A DNA stretch of 64,000 bases, taken from assembly GCA_964023275.1 (NCBI GenBank), contig OZ029913.1:46255976-46319975 (forward strand), given 5' to 3'. How positions within the stretch are numbered: the first letter of the stretch is position 1; each line of letters opens with the position of its first letter. Positions 45,715 to 56,520 of the stretch are shown here, piece after piece. Position numbers and translations under genes: made by a program. The DNA is from Norana najaformis (taxonomy: Eukaryota; Annelida; Clitellata; Crassiclitellata; Hormogastridae). Below the pieces are notes generated by a model, which saw nothing but the letters and a program-made list of their open reading frames with translations, searched no databases and was not told the DNA's origin.

Positions 45715-46185
45715 CCAACTTCAATCTGTTTTGAAGGCTGCGGCTAGGTTAATCGGTGGAATCCTAAGTTCCATCGTATTCCTAGATGCATATAGGATGA
45801 GCTGCATTGTTGCTCATGCGAAGAGACACTAACATTTCAGGGCTCTTTTACTGATGCGTAACTGCCTGGCCGGTTGTGCTCCATCCTATCATAGGGACCT
45901 ATGTTTCATCTGTCCCTGGCCGCAGATCTCTTCGCTCTGCAGCACAGGGTGTCCTGCTTGTCCATCGTCTTGTACTTTACCAATGCAACATGGTTGGCCC
46001 TGCACTCTGAAACAGAGTATACCATGCAACCTGCGACAGGAGTTTCTTGTCCTATTTCTGCCTCTATTTCGCCAGCGATTGAAGACCATTCAGTTAACCA
46101 TGGTCTTGTGCTGTCAGGTTGGAAGCACCTCTGATGAGTTACCCTTAAGAGGGGCTGTATACAGGTTGCACTTACGATAAAGGTT
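45715..46185 (+). mobile_element. CR1/L2-like LINE 3'-region fragment
   Basis: The plus frame reads LMRNCLAGCAPSYHRDLCFI with LSL-type and AACCGGC context, comparable to LMRNCVVGSAPLCLIDF in the minus-strand LINE at 25.7 kb. Frames then shift and decay. Confidence 0.6.
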
Positions 46186-46847
46186 ACGACGTGTCATTTG
46201 CGTTGTATAGCCGATAACATTTATTCTTAAACATTTTGAGCATTAACAAGATAATACGATTAGATACTTTGGAGGATATCCAATTGGAGAAACAAGAGAC
46301 GAAAGGCTATCAACATGGCCGTATAGTCAGGCGTAGGCCTACATGTGCACCCACATAAACTCAGAGAAACACCTGAGGCATTTAGGCTACGTTGGCGGTT
46401 GATGCACAGTGTACAACATTCGCACTTGAGTCATAGCGTCTGCTATGCGTGCACACAGAACTCAAACAGTGGACTCGAAGTCTTACGGCATGTCCATGTA
46501 ATCTATGCCAGTTAACGTTAATGTTGTATTGTAGCTGTTGACCGCCTTTATTCCCAGCATCAGCAACTATCGAAAGAGGATAATTATCAAAGCCAGTGTT
46601 TTAGCCAAAGTTAATGCCGACGACCATACTGATGACGACGACGATGACGATGATGACGTGCTGGCAATGACATGCAAGGCGCCAATGATACGAAGGTCTC
46701 CCTATTCGTGTCTTTGTGACAGTCGTACGTCGACTCATTAATCGGACCCCATATCGAACGTAGATTATTTTCTGTTATTAATAATGACTTAATTGTCATT
46801 AGACAGACAACCTGGACGCGTGTTTGTATTCTAATCACACACATCTC

Positions 46848-46848
<1 letters not shown>
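46186..46848. other. No recognised gene; short GAC/GAT repeat
   Basis: A GACGATGACG-type repeat spans about 46630-46657. No coding motif was recognised. Confidence 0.45.
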
Positions 46849-46879
<31 letters not shown>

Positions 46880-46880
46880 T
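46849..46880. repeat. (GCGT)n microsatellite
   Basis: About seven GCGT/GTGC units precede the CpG-rich stretch. Confidence 0.9.
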
Positions 46881-46899
46881 GTACTTATGCGTAACCGCA

Positions 46900-47450
46900 T
46901 ATGCGGTGATCCGAAGGGGCTAAATGTATACGTTCGCATTTGCGAATATTGTTTTGCCTTCGACTGCAGTTAGGCTGAGCGATTGGATAGGGCGATGGGA
47001 GGACGGTAGTCGTGGGCCGCCTATGCCACTGCCCGGCCGTGGCGATCGCTGCGTAAGCGTCCGTGCGACCGACCGACCGACCGACGAAGCCTTAGTTCGA
47101 CCGCCGACGGTAATTTATGTCCCGCTGTCGTCATCGTCTGTTGTGACTGGAAATTGCACGACTTCTACTCCTATAGCACTTGGATGACTGCATGGTAACT
47201 GGCAATTCAGCGTCGTCTATTTGTGTTATTCGGAAGAACCACAGCAGCAGTAGCAGCAGAGGCAGCGGCAATAGCAACAACAACAACAAGAGCAACGGCT
47301 AAAACAGCAGCAGCAGCAGCAGCAGCAGCAGCGGTGTCGTCTGGACCTCTTGATCGACATTACCGGAGTTTTTGTTGGCGTCGCAAAGTTTAGTCGTCAG
47401 ACGGAAGGAAGAAGGAAGGAGGGATTCGTCTCTGCAGGTAGGAAACGATC
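46900..47450 (+). promoter_or_regulatory. CpG-rich stretch, possible promoter and 5' exon
   Basis: CpG is frequent here (CGACCGACCGACCGAC at about 47070-47090, CGATCGC, CCGCCGACGG) while the surroundings are AT-rich. An inverted CCAAT element (GATTGGA) lies at 46981. A possible donor CTCTGCAG|GTAGGAAAC lies at about 47439. This is the look of a housekeeping promoter with a non-coding first exon on the plus strand. No coding exon attached to it was found. A CAG tract (47304-47332) is included. Confidence 0.35.
47304..47332. repeat. (CAG)n microsatellite
   Basis: About nine CAG units, preceded by interrupted CAGCAGTAGCAG- and CAACAACAA-type runs from about 47230. Confidence 0.9.
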
Positions 47451-48210
47451 GGATAACATAATGCACCGTGACTTTGTGAGACGTCATTTATTTCTCATAT
47501 AATAATATGTAACTGTCATTAGACGAGGCGCATAATGTGAACAGACGCGATGCAATGTAATAAACAAGTCTAACAGACTATGGCCGATTTCTTGCTTGGC
47601 CCTTGATATGTGAAAACATGCTGAAGAAAACACGACTGCCTACTGGTGTATTTCGAAGGCCTGCGCCTTGTGTCGTCGTTCTACACGTATTGCTGTGACT
47701 TGTCGGCCATATTTCGAGACATGCCTATGAATCACCGCCGATGTCAGTCAATGCGTGCGAAAGCCCATCAGTCAGACGCGTATATTTAGAACGTGTCCAG
47801 GAACGAATCCATGCTCATGTCAACTTGGCTCAGCGCCAGCCTGTTACAAACAAGTCAACAACCTAAGTTAGCAACATGATGACTCATCGACATTACGTCG
47901 TTGAAAATTCCGATAAAAATGCGCGCTTAAAACTTGCTGACTATTATAACGTTGACAACACTAATGAGGCGTGTTAATAAAGTGTGACGTGTAAACATGT
48001 GCCTTACCTTTGCCGTTATTACCGTTCAGAAATGGAACTAAGCTTCTGTCTTCCTTGACAACAGCGCGAATTCAGGAGTGCAGTTGTTAAAGGCAGACTC
48101 GAAAAACCGCCCAAGCAGAGACTGACGCAAAATGACTGCACGCAAGAGAAGAAGCACTGCGACAAAACGATTCGGAAAAAGACATTATGACTATGCATTT
48201 CACTCAGGAG
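47451..48210. other. No recognised gene
   Basis: No ORF above 60 codons with coding character and no repeat that I can classify. Confidence 0.45.
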
Positions 48211-48743
48211 ACCATAGGAAACTAAACTAGGCTGAATAATAATCATATAGGGTTCAAGAGTCGCCTTTTCAGGAAGTCGTCCGAAAGATCCCTGTTCAGG
48301 AAGGCAGTCGAATGATTCATGGGGTTCTGCTGGCCTACGCTTAGTCAACGCGACGCCTGTTCATCGAATAGGGACCGAGGTGTAATCGTAGTCTAGAAAT
48401 TTCTTCAGGGCTCAAGAAACCCCAGTCGCGGGAACGAGCTTATTCACAGATGCTCAGTCAAACACAAAATCGGGAAGCACGTAAGGTCAAGTTTGTTTCC
48501 AGGTCGAGATCCAAGGAACAAGCAGGTACAGTTAAACGGCTAGGATGGATATTGTTCAGAATTGGAACGGCGAGAGAGAAAAGAAGAGGAAAAGAAGCCG
48601 CTGGCACGGTGAACCTCTGCAAGATCTGCTTGACGGGGAGGATGAACAACTAAATATCGGAAAGGCGTAATGCTAAGTGTTTATAAAAATAACTCGATGA
48701 ACACAGGTTGATTATTATTCAGCCTAGTTTAGTTTCCTGTGGT
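48211..48743. repeat. Inverted repeat (35 bp arms) enclosing LINE copy D
   Basis: Left arm 48211-48245 and right arm 48709-48743 are reverse complements over 35 bp with one mismatch; the shared core is GGAAACTAAACTAGGCTGAA. Between them lies a LINE 3' end. The arms could be termini of a MITE that was hit by the LINE, or a local inversion product. Confidence 0.85.
48383..48655 (-). mobile_element. LINE copy D, 3' end only
   Basis: TCGTAGTCTAGAAATTTCTT, GGGAACGAGCTTATTCACAG and GCTCAGTCAAACACAAAATC match the 3' ends of copies A to C in a more diverged form. No RT sequence remains. Confidence 0.65.
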
Positions 48744-48894
48744 TTTCTGGAATATTTTGGATGAAAAAGCCTCTGATGTCCTAAAGTGGAACGCCGAGGC
48801 GGTACTTATCTTTTCTAACGTGCTTGAGCAGGCACGTGACTGAAGCAATTTAAAGGAAAATTTCGCACAATTCCAAAAACAATTCTCAAAATAT

Positions 48895-49565
48895 TAGTTC
48901 GAATAAATGTCAGAGATTTTACAGCAATGGTCTGAAAAAGAAACTACAATCGAAAAGGAGCAACTGATGAAGAATATTTTGTCGTTTAGGTCGGCGATCT
49001 CGGTGGATAGGGTGGCAGTCATCGGAGGGTAGATACACAGTCTGATTGGAGGACTTGAGTCAACTGTATAGGCGACCTTTACGAATAGAAGCAAGAAAGA
49101 AGTACGAGGAGAAAGGGAAAGAAGAGGAAAAAGAATAGGAGGAGGAGAGAGAAGAAGGAGGAGGAGGAAGAGGAGGTTGGGTATGAGCCAGGTTCTATTG
49201 ATTTCTAAACAGGCGAACCCGTTTACGTCTGTTGTGGACAGGCAGGAGGAGGAAGAGAAGAAAGAGGACGTGTGGGAAAAGAGATTGGAATGCCCAGCCG
49301 AGGTAGGATCAAGTGCCCGACGGTCAACATTGACCAGACACTCCCTTACCCCCCCCCCCCAAAGGCCCTCAGCCGATGTCAACTCAACTGCACGAAGATA
49401 TCTGTCAATTTTACTGGTTCTCCGTTTCCCATTTTCGTCTTCCCATCCATCTCGTTCACTGCCATTTCTGCCTACACTACTTCTCACCATCCCTCTCTGT
49501 CTCCTTCTCGCTTCTCTGTCTCCCACTCTACACCCACACCGGTCTCTATCAACCTAGCCGTCTTC
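48895..49565. other. Purine-rich low-complexity DNA
   Basis: GGAGGA/GAAGAGG runs (about 49075-49290) and a pyrimidine-rich part after it open long frames on both strands without recognisable motifs. I see no gene. Confidence 0.6.
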
Positions 49566-49878
49566 CTTCTGTCTTCCATTACTTGTCTGTCTTCAGCCTA
49601 TCAGTGTGGCTGGCTGGTTGACTTTCTTAGGCTATGTCTACGTCAGTGCTGAGTTTAGACTTTTACTTCTTATTTATCTAAGAGACTATAAATTATACGT
49701 ATTCGCTCAGAAAACGCCGCATTTCATCTGATTACAACGACTCAGGCATTTTATATAGGCCCTATATATATTTATTTATTTATATATACCCATATAAATA
49801 AGTCTATGAGTAGGCCTACAATGTGGTTATATATAGGCCTATAATATGAATAATGGCAACAGAAAAGTCTATCCTACT

Positions 49879-49935
<57 letters not shown>

Positions 49936-50095
49936 TCTTCCTGATGGCATCCGTTTGGCGGCGATAGGTGCGAATAAATGATCACTGTTTTCGGTCATTT
50001 GTCAAATTCAGCGCTATCATCCAGTTCAGTCCAAGTCTTGTTATTTCGTCTTATATTTTCTGTCCAGCCTAGTCATGGTCTTCCTTCGCTTCTCA
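49566..50095. other. No recognised gene; (ATC)n microsatellite
   Basis: An ATC tract of about 17 units spans about 49884-49935. No gene is seen. Confidence 0.6.
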
Positions 50096-50200
50096 ATCGT
50101 AATCGTAATCTGGAGATTCTACAGCGCCCAGCGAAAGCTAAGCCGCGGGAATCAGCTTATTTACAGGCGCTCAGTGAAAACAAAGGGTTTCTAAAGTTTG
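50096..50200 (-). mobile_element. LINE copy E, 3' end only
   Basis: AATCGTAATCGTAATCTGGA then TTCTACAGCGCCCAGCGAAA and ATCAGCTTATTTACAGGCGC match the other 3' ends of this family. The ATTACG tail is seen in reverse complement at 50096-50111. Confidence 0.75.
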
Positions 50201-50885
50201 CATCTTGCATGTAATGCATTTTGTGGGATTCGATCAATTGGCATTCTTTCCGCATGACCAAGCCATGGAGTCTTCGCCTTGATCTAACAGAGTTGTATGC
50301 ATATCTAGTTATCATTTCTAATTGTTGTAGTCTTGACATTCCTGCAATTTTCGGTAGCCAGCTCATTTCTGTTATGAGAATTCTTTTTCGGGTTATCTTT
50401 TTGTTGTCCAGCTTTCTGATCCATATAGGAAAATGAATTATATCATCGTCTCATATATTTTTGTCTTTATTTTCTTTGTTACTTTTCTGCTTCTCTATAC
50501 CTGTTTATTTTTTCAAACGCTTGTGAGATGCGTCCAATTCTCTTTTGTATGTCTTTCTCGATATTTCCACCTGCGGTTATTAGACCTCTGAGACAATAAA
50601 ATTGATCTACCTGTTCAACAAGTTCTCCTTAGATGATGATGTTTATTGGCATTACTTTGGTGTTATCAATAACCATTGCTATAGATTTCTTTCCATTAAT
50701 CATTAATCCGAGTATTCGAAAGGTGTTATCTGTCTGCGTCGTAGTGTCTTGCAGTTCTGTTCCGTTTCTGGTTAGGAGATGAATGTCGTCAGCAAATCGA
50801 AGATTGTTCACTAAATCTCCATTTAGTTTGACTCCAGCTCTGGCGTTGTTTAAGCTGATTGCCTTTACTCCTTCTATTTGTAAGT
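50200..50885 (-). mobile_element. RTE-like LINE, RT C-terminal part
   Basis: The minus frame reads LQIEGVKAISLNNARAGVKL then NGDLVNNLRFADDIHLLTRN (catalytic Asp pair at about 50785), FRILGLMINGKKSIAMVIDN, and after frameshifts a piece with MSWLPKIAGMSRLQQLEMI and RRRLHGLVMRKECQLIES (50366-50230). This is an RTE-like RT different from the 6.4 and 56.5 kb copies. Confidence 0.75.
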
Positions 50886-50899
50886 TGAATATGTATGGT

Positions 50900-51370
50900 G
50901 ATAGGAGAGAGAAATAGATAGAAGAGAAAAGAGAAGACAAGAGAAGAGAAAATAAGAGAGGAATAAAATGTGAGATATAAAGGAGATGCAGACAGAGAAA
51001 GATGAGAGAGAGATATTGAGAGAGTAAAGATAGAGACAATAATGGAGAGACAAAAAATAAAAAAGAGAGGAAAAAATGAACACAAGAAGTCGTAGAGAAA
51101 AGGACAGATAGGTAAAAGCGTATGAAATAGCAACAAATACAGAGCAAGATAAACAATCTTATATAAAAAAAGCGATGAGAGAAATAAAGACAGCGACACA
51201 GACAGACAGACAGATAGATAGAAAAAGACAAAACTAGAAAGAGACAAAGATTGAGGCAGGCAGACAAAAGGAAAAGAGAGGAATAGATAAAGAGATAAAG
51301 ATAGAGAGTACATAGACAGATAGGCAAGCAACCTGAGAGAACAGAGAGGGAGGGAGAGACACAAAGACAC
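50900..51370. repeat. (GAGA)-rich low-complexity DNA
   Basis: AGAGAA/GAGACA-type purine repeats fill about 450 bp. The long minus frames here are Leu/Ser/Phe repeats and not genes. Confidence 0.85.
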
Positions 51371-51779
51371 GGAAATTTGATACTGCGTGGGAATCAAAAT
51401 AATTAATCAAGTGATGTCTCTGGCTACCTGGACCACTCCATCCTCCAGCCAACCGGAAGATAATGGATAGAGAAGAATGCGTCCAGTAGATGATAATTAA
51501 GAAAGAGTGTCCTCTGGTCAATCGCTATCGCCGTCACATAGTTCAGTCAATCGTGTCAGTAGCAGTTTTCTTCTCTTCTTTATGTTCTCTGCTTTCCATT
51601 TTTATTCCGAGTGGATAGGTACTCCACTTCACCTCACTCTACCCCACTCGACTCTATATCACCCTCCTTCTCATGGCTTAGTGGTCAAATGCATGGCCAC
51701 ATCTCAGTTGTTTGAATTTCTGCAAAATCGTGGGGCATTTCGATGCACCCGGAACTTAAATCTCGGGGTTATGTGTCCC

Positions 51780-52930
51780 TATTTTGACGTATTAGTTATA
51801 ACTCTACCTAAAGAGTTCTGAACTTTTTGAAGTTTCTGTATCCTTGAATTTGTAAAACCTATAAGATGCGAGTTATAGTAATCAGGGCTACTGGAAACCA
51901 ATGCGTCTGCCAGAGATATCCTTGAAGACATGGGACATAACGTCTAATGCTGCGTATGTCACGATTATACATGTACGACAACTTACAAATTACAAATACC
52001 AGTGACATAGTCGGTGAGAGACGCAGTAGAATAAAAAACGACGCCCAAGTTACGAGCGTCATCAGCCAACTCAACCAGTCACTCACCCAGTTTTAAAGAT
52101 TGGAGCCATTCAGACTTCTTCAGTTGCTATGGTGGGCCCAATAGTAGAAATTCAGTTTTCGACGAGTTAAGGAGGAGTTTATTAGCCGTCAACCAAAACG
52201 GCACCTCCTCAAAGGCAGTTGACAACAACTGCACAGATGAGTGACAAGATAATCTATCAAATGAAATGCAGAGTTGAGTATCTTTCCATCCGGAACGATA
52301 TCCTAATGAATGCTTGTCAAGCATTGTGCCTAGCGGTGTGGTGCCTAATGTGAACAAAAATGCACAAAGCACAAAAACCTACTGGACGCCACATGTCAAC
52401 AAGCACTAGATGAATAATTACCATTTAAATATATTGACTGAGTGCGTGGACTAAGATAAGTAGCAAACCAATGCAGAGCAGTACTAGAAACCTCAAACCA
52501 GTGTTGAAGACGGTGATCAAGAAGCGAAAGGCCCACAGTATCAAAAGCAGCAAATAAGTCAAGAAGGAACAAGTGTTGTCATCCTACCCTTATCCATAGA
52601 ACAGATAGTGTCATAATGAACAGCAGAAATGGCGAATTCCCAGTGGCAGATTTACCTATACGGGTGGGGAGGGCGGTTCGCCCCAGCCTCTTGGTTATAT
52701 GCCGGCGCCTCTCAAACCAGACCCGTTGATGGTGGACTGCCAAAATATGGCGCCCCTCTGGAAATGCTCTTGCCCCACAGGCAAGCAATTCTGAAGCCGC
52801 CACTGCGGATTCCGTTGAGTAAAACTTACGGCATCGAGACTGAAAGGTAACAGTAATAAGATGGAAGATAGGTGAGTTTCCATGAGATTCACAACTACTC
52901 GTTCAAGAATTTTAGATACAAAGTTAAAAG
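51780..52930 (-). mobile_element. CR1/L2-like LINE interrupted by a hAT MITE
   Basis: Minus frames read FVSKILERVVVNLMETHLSS (about 52920-52860), then beyond the MITE LFTLGTTPLGTMLDKHSLGY (52350-52290), FWLTANKLLLNSSKTEFLLL (52200-52130), and SPTMSLVFVICKLSYMYNRD then IRSIRRYVPCLQGYLWQTHW (about 52010-51890). It is the same family as the copies at 4.96 and 60.3 kb. Several stops are present. Confidence 0.85.
52641..52805. mobile_element. hAT-type MITE, 165 bp
   Basis: The left end CAGTGGCAGATT and the reverse complement of the right end, CAGTGGCGGCTT, are inverted repeats. The 8 bp flanks are CGAATTCC (52633-52640) and CGGATTCC (52806-52813), a target duplication with one mismatch. It has no coding capacity and sits in the LINE around it. 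Confidence 0.82.
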
Positions 52931-53389
52931 TTGAGATGGGTCTGAAATTAAGTTATGAGCTGTTTTATGTCAACTCTTCCAGCATATCAAGAAATGTGGA
53001 AGAACAGTGACTTTTGTGACATTTCTCTATCGCCTGGTCTATCTATCCGCTCGCTGTGAATAGGCCTTCCGATGTCTTCGGAGAGAAAAATCATTGAGAG
53101 AGTCAAATCGTTTAAATTTTATTAATCCGCGACAACAGCAGGCAGACAAACCCAAACGAAGAGTCCGCAATTTCACTGTTTCTGCTCCTATCTCACTGTC
53201 TACCCGACACTCTGCCGCCCCTACGCTAGTTGTATCGTTCCCTTATCCTCTCTTTTTCTTTCCAAAAACAGCCCATTTTATGCAGGCTCCTTAGATACAG
53301 CTAAATACTCTTAATCACGGTTTAAATACAGTTAGCTACAGACCACTCTTAAATACAGGATCTCAGGGGCATAGCCTGTACACTATCTA
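52931..53389. other. Mostly decayed LINE DNA
   Basis: A 66-codon plus ORF reads VRNFTVSAPISLSTRHSAAP, without an assignable domain. The first ~90 bp continue the LINE to the left. Confidence 0.4.
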
Positions 53390-53690
53390 CATCTAGATGA
53401 ATGTTAAATTCACCGGTAATAGCTACTGCAAAAAGGAGGAAATCCCATATTCAAATATTCACTGAAATTCACTAAGAAAATCAATCAAGAGAGAGATGGT
53501 GGGCAATAAATATTCACAAGCAACACCTGTAACTTCTCAGAGGTGAGAGTAGCAGCCATGATTTCAAGTTACTTGGGACCTGGAATACGGCAAAGTGAAT
53601 CTGTGCAGTGGGATATATGACTTGAAAATAAAAGCAAGTCTTCCACCTTTACCACTACACCGAGGTCCATTTAGAATTGAGACGTTTGGT
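53390..53690 (-). mobile_element. LINE endonuclease remnant
   Basis: The runs CAATAAATATTCACAAGCAA and AATCTGTGCAGTGGGA match the minus-strand LINE at 26810-26980. Frames are broken. Confidence 0.6.
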
Positions 53691-53868
53691 GGAGTGAGTT
53701 CAGAAATAAAAGTTAATGCATCTGGACGCCCTTGCTATACATGAACACGAACGGTGGAGTCTGACCTGCGCCTAGTGAACTTTGGACTACATACAGCCTA
53801 GTAAAGCGTGAAGAGTAGAGACGGCTGGCCACATGTGGAAACGGCAATGCTCCAGAAATGGACATGAC

Positions 53869-53871
53869 ACA

Positions 53872-53915
<44 letters not shown>

Positions 53916-53950
53916 CGACGACGACGATAATGATGATGATGATGATGATT
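53869..53950. repeat. (ATG)n / (ACG)n microsatellite
   Basis: About 26 trinucleotide units, mostly GAT with an inner GAC block. Confidence 0.95.
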
Positions 53951-54179
53951 ACTCACAAGGAATACTCACAAGAAACTTATGTAGGACTGCCATTTTATTT
54001 TGATGAGAGTAAGTATTTAATTTACCAGTATCCAGACTCTGAATTTCTAACCGGTCCAGAATTTATTTCATTATCACCGGCCAAAGAAGCAACAGAAGCA
54101 GGTACAAAGACAGCCCATGACGGGCAGCCGAATATGTGCTACATAAATTTTCACTCAATTTAATATGGAAAATAATGTT

Positions 54180-54530
54180 TTTGGTTTCGCATAGCAGTAG
54201 CACACATGACTCAATTGAAAAGCAACATAAGAAACCAGATAAAATGACTGGGCCGAGTTAAAAATAGACCAGGCAGAAGAGAAGGGGGTATCCTTGCTGT
54301 GGACCTGATTGTGAGAGTATTGTAAAATCGCCATATTTAAGAGAGGAAGGTCTGAAATAAGCCAAACTGCAGTAGGGGTAGAGTTCCGGAATGACTTCCG
54401 ATATCACTGCCAGCATGTGATTGCGTCTAAGGCTATTAAAGGCTGCTAAAATCAAGCTTGACCAATACTGAGTCGGGGGATAAGTCAGCGAGAAAGCGCC
54501 TAGCGGAGTGCACCGCCGTCTCACAACCCT
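54180..54530 (-). mobile_element. LINE reverse transcriptase fragment, another clade
   Basis: The minus frame (54524-54258) reads AAFNSLRRNHMLAVISEVIP, then ELYPYCSLAYFRPSSLKYGD and ILSQSGPQQGYPLLFCLVYF. The block before QQGxPL is the RT fingers-palm region, with the usual QQGDPLGPLLF motif decayed. It does not match the CR1/L2, RTE or jockey-like copies elsewhere in the window. Confidence 0.7.
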
Positions 54531-54531
54531 C

Positions 54532-54546
54532 TTGTTGTTGTTGTTG

Positions 54547-54603
<57 letters not shown>
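54532..54603. repeat. (TTG/TTA)n microsatellite
   Basis: About 24 trinucleotide units, TTG then TTA. Confidence 0.97.
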
Positions 54604-54604
<1 letters not shown>

Positions 54605-54720
54605 GAATAGCGGGGGTTTGAAAAAAACGATGCTGGAAAAAGACAGGACGTACGGAAGAATGGGGAATTTGTGGAATTCGGGCGGGAGTTCATTCCAGAG
54701 GCGAGGTAATGTTTATTATA

Positions 54721-54788
54721 ATTATTAGTAGTAGTAGTACTGGTAGTAGTGGTGGTAGTGGTGGAAGTAGTAGTAGTAGTAATAATAA

Positions 54789-54877
<89 letters not shown>

Positions 54878-54893
54878 ATAGTAGACTAGTTAT
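54721..54893. repeat. (AGT)n microsatellite
   Basis: About 57 AGT-type units with interruptions. The poly-Ser and poly-Leu ORFs across it are artefacts. Confidence 0.97.
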
Positions 54894-55129
54894 GGATGTT
54901 CCAGACTGCACGCGCTCTACAATCAGCCGTGGGGAGTCGCAGGCTGTGGGCTTAACCTTGTACTGCGAACGCCTGAGTCGGATGTCGTCATTTCTCGCGT
55001 TCAGTTTAGCAGGGACCAAGATCTCTCAATCGGTCATTAGTCAGCAGTGGACAAGAATCAAGTCTTCCATTGTTTATAGAATCTTTAGATTAGTTGCTAA
55101 TCTAAGCTAAAAACTTCTGTAGAGCCGTT

Positions 55130-55420
55130 ATCGTAATGCCCAATGCATTAGTCGATTGTCGCTTCATGTCAAACTCGCAATCCAAAATCGTATTGTGTTA
55201 GAGAAACCGGGTCGAATTCCGATAGATCAGGGAAACCAGAAACCAGCCTATGGTGAGTAAGCAAGTTGAAAGAGATGTGTCTTTGGTTTAGACCTGAATG
55301 TGATTTGACAGAGCGAACTAAAACAGGCAGTGAATTCTAAAGCTTTGTACCAGCTACCAAGAAGGCCCGAGACCCCAACACCATTAAAGTAAATCTGCAA
55401 GTAAACGATGCTACATCAAT
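55130..55420 (-). mobile_element. LINE C-terminal fragment
   Basis: The minus strand reads TLMVLGSRAFLVAGTKLWNS then LPVLVRSVKSH (about 55385-55290), a diverged form of the GRRAFxVAGPxLWNSLP C-terminus of CR1/L2-like LINEs. Confidence 0.7.
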
Positions 55421-55549
55421 CTATAACATCATTTATGTTATGGCGAGGAAACGCCTTCAAGAGGATTGTTAAAGGTGCTAAATACATAAACGGATACATA
55501 TGTATACACACATGCACATATGGACTAAATTTATGCATTCTTCTACGCC

Positions 55550-55835
55550 CACTCCACCCACTCCACCTCATTCCACCATACTCCACCCCAAGCCCTATTT
55601 CACCAACTCACTTTACCAACCCTATTTCACGGCCTGTTTCACCTCAATCCATTTTGCCCTATTTCATTCAACCTCACTCCACCTCGCTCCACTCCAATCC
55701 ACCCATTCCATTTCACCACCATATTTACCTTATTTCACTCCACAATAGTCCACCCCACTGCAGCCACCTCTATGTCACTCCACTCCGCGGCGTACCACTC
55801 TATTCCACTCCACCTCCGTCCGCCACCGTGTATCC
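55550..55835. repeat. Degenerate (CCACTCCAC)n minisatellite
   Basis: Many imperfect TCCACTCCA/CCACCTCA units. The Pro/Ser/His-rich frames here are repeat-derived. Confidence 0.85.
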
Positions 55836-55931
55836 CACATAAGCAGTCCAATTGCACAAGCACCTATTTTGTCAACATATAAAGTAATGCAGCGCCGTGG
55901 ACGTCAGCAAATGTTGTTGGTGCAGGTAGTA

Positions 55932-55937
<6 letters not shown>

Positions 55938-55976
<39 letters not shown>
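55938..55976. repeat. (CTG)n microsatellite
   Basis: Thirteen CTG units, followed at 55998-56030 by a GGGA repeat. Confidence 0.97.
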
Positions 55977-56099
55977 ACGAAAGGTGGTTAATGCAGGCAG
56001 GGAGGGAGGGAGGGAGGGAGGGAAGGAGGGTGAGAAGGGTGAATAACGCTAAGCGTGAGCAGAATAATAATCCTTGTTTTGATTTTACGAGGATCATCA

Positions 56100-56430
56100 G
56101 AGGCGCCACTTGGTCGCATGACGACAACGACGATATAAGCCTCCAATTCGCGGCATAATTCATGACACAGAACACGATATAGGTCACGACAAGGTCATGT
56201 ACAATTCATTAAACGATTTTTGGCATACTTACATGACACAAGTCATGAGATAATTCATGGTGTAGGTTATGACGTAACAAATGAATAATTCATTAAAGAT
56301 TCATAACAAAACATATTACATAATAGTAACGAAAGGGTTTCCTTAAATCACGGGTAAGGATTACTCTAAAATCACTGCCAGACGAGGGTCACTTTTAAAA
56401 TACGCACAGCACATGTGTAACCTCTAAATT
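56100..56430. other. Diverged short repeats, no gene
   Basis: AATTCATTAAA (56203, 56288) and CATGACACA (56161, 56233) recur at intervals of about 70-85 bp, suggesting an old tandem array. No gene is seen. Confidence 0.4.
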
Positions 56431-56520
56431 AATGATGATGATGATGACGATGATGACGACGACGATGATGATGATTATGATTATAATAATGATGACGACA
56501 ACGATGATGATGATGATAAT
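56431..56520. repeat. (GAT)n microsatellite with GAC
   Basis: About 28 trinucleotide units; it forms the tail side of the RTE-like LINE that follows on the minus strand. Confidence 0.93.

Noticed and set aside
48894-49526. 210-codon minus ORF
   Set aside because: It runs through purine/pyrimidine-rich DNA; the protein is Leu/Ser/Phe-rich without motifs, and equally long frames occur on the other strand.
50789-51397. Long minus ORFs of 202-232 codons
   Set aside because: Most of the length is translation of a GAGA-rich repeat; only the part left of 50885 is real RT sequence.
54690-55110. Poly-Leu and poly-Ser ORFs
   Set aside because: They are readings of the (AGT)n microsatellite.
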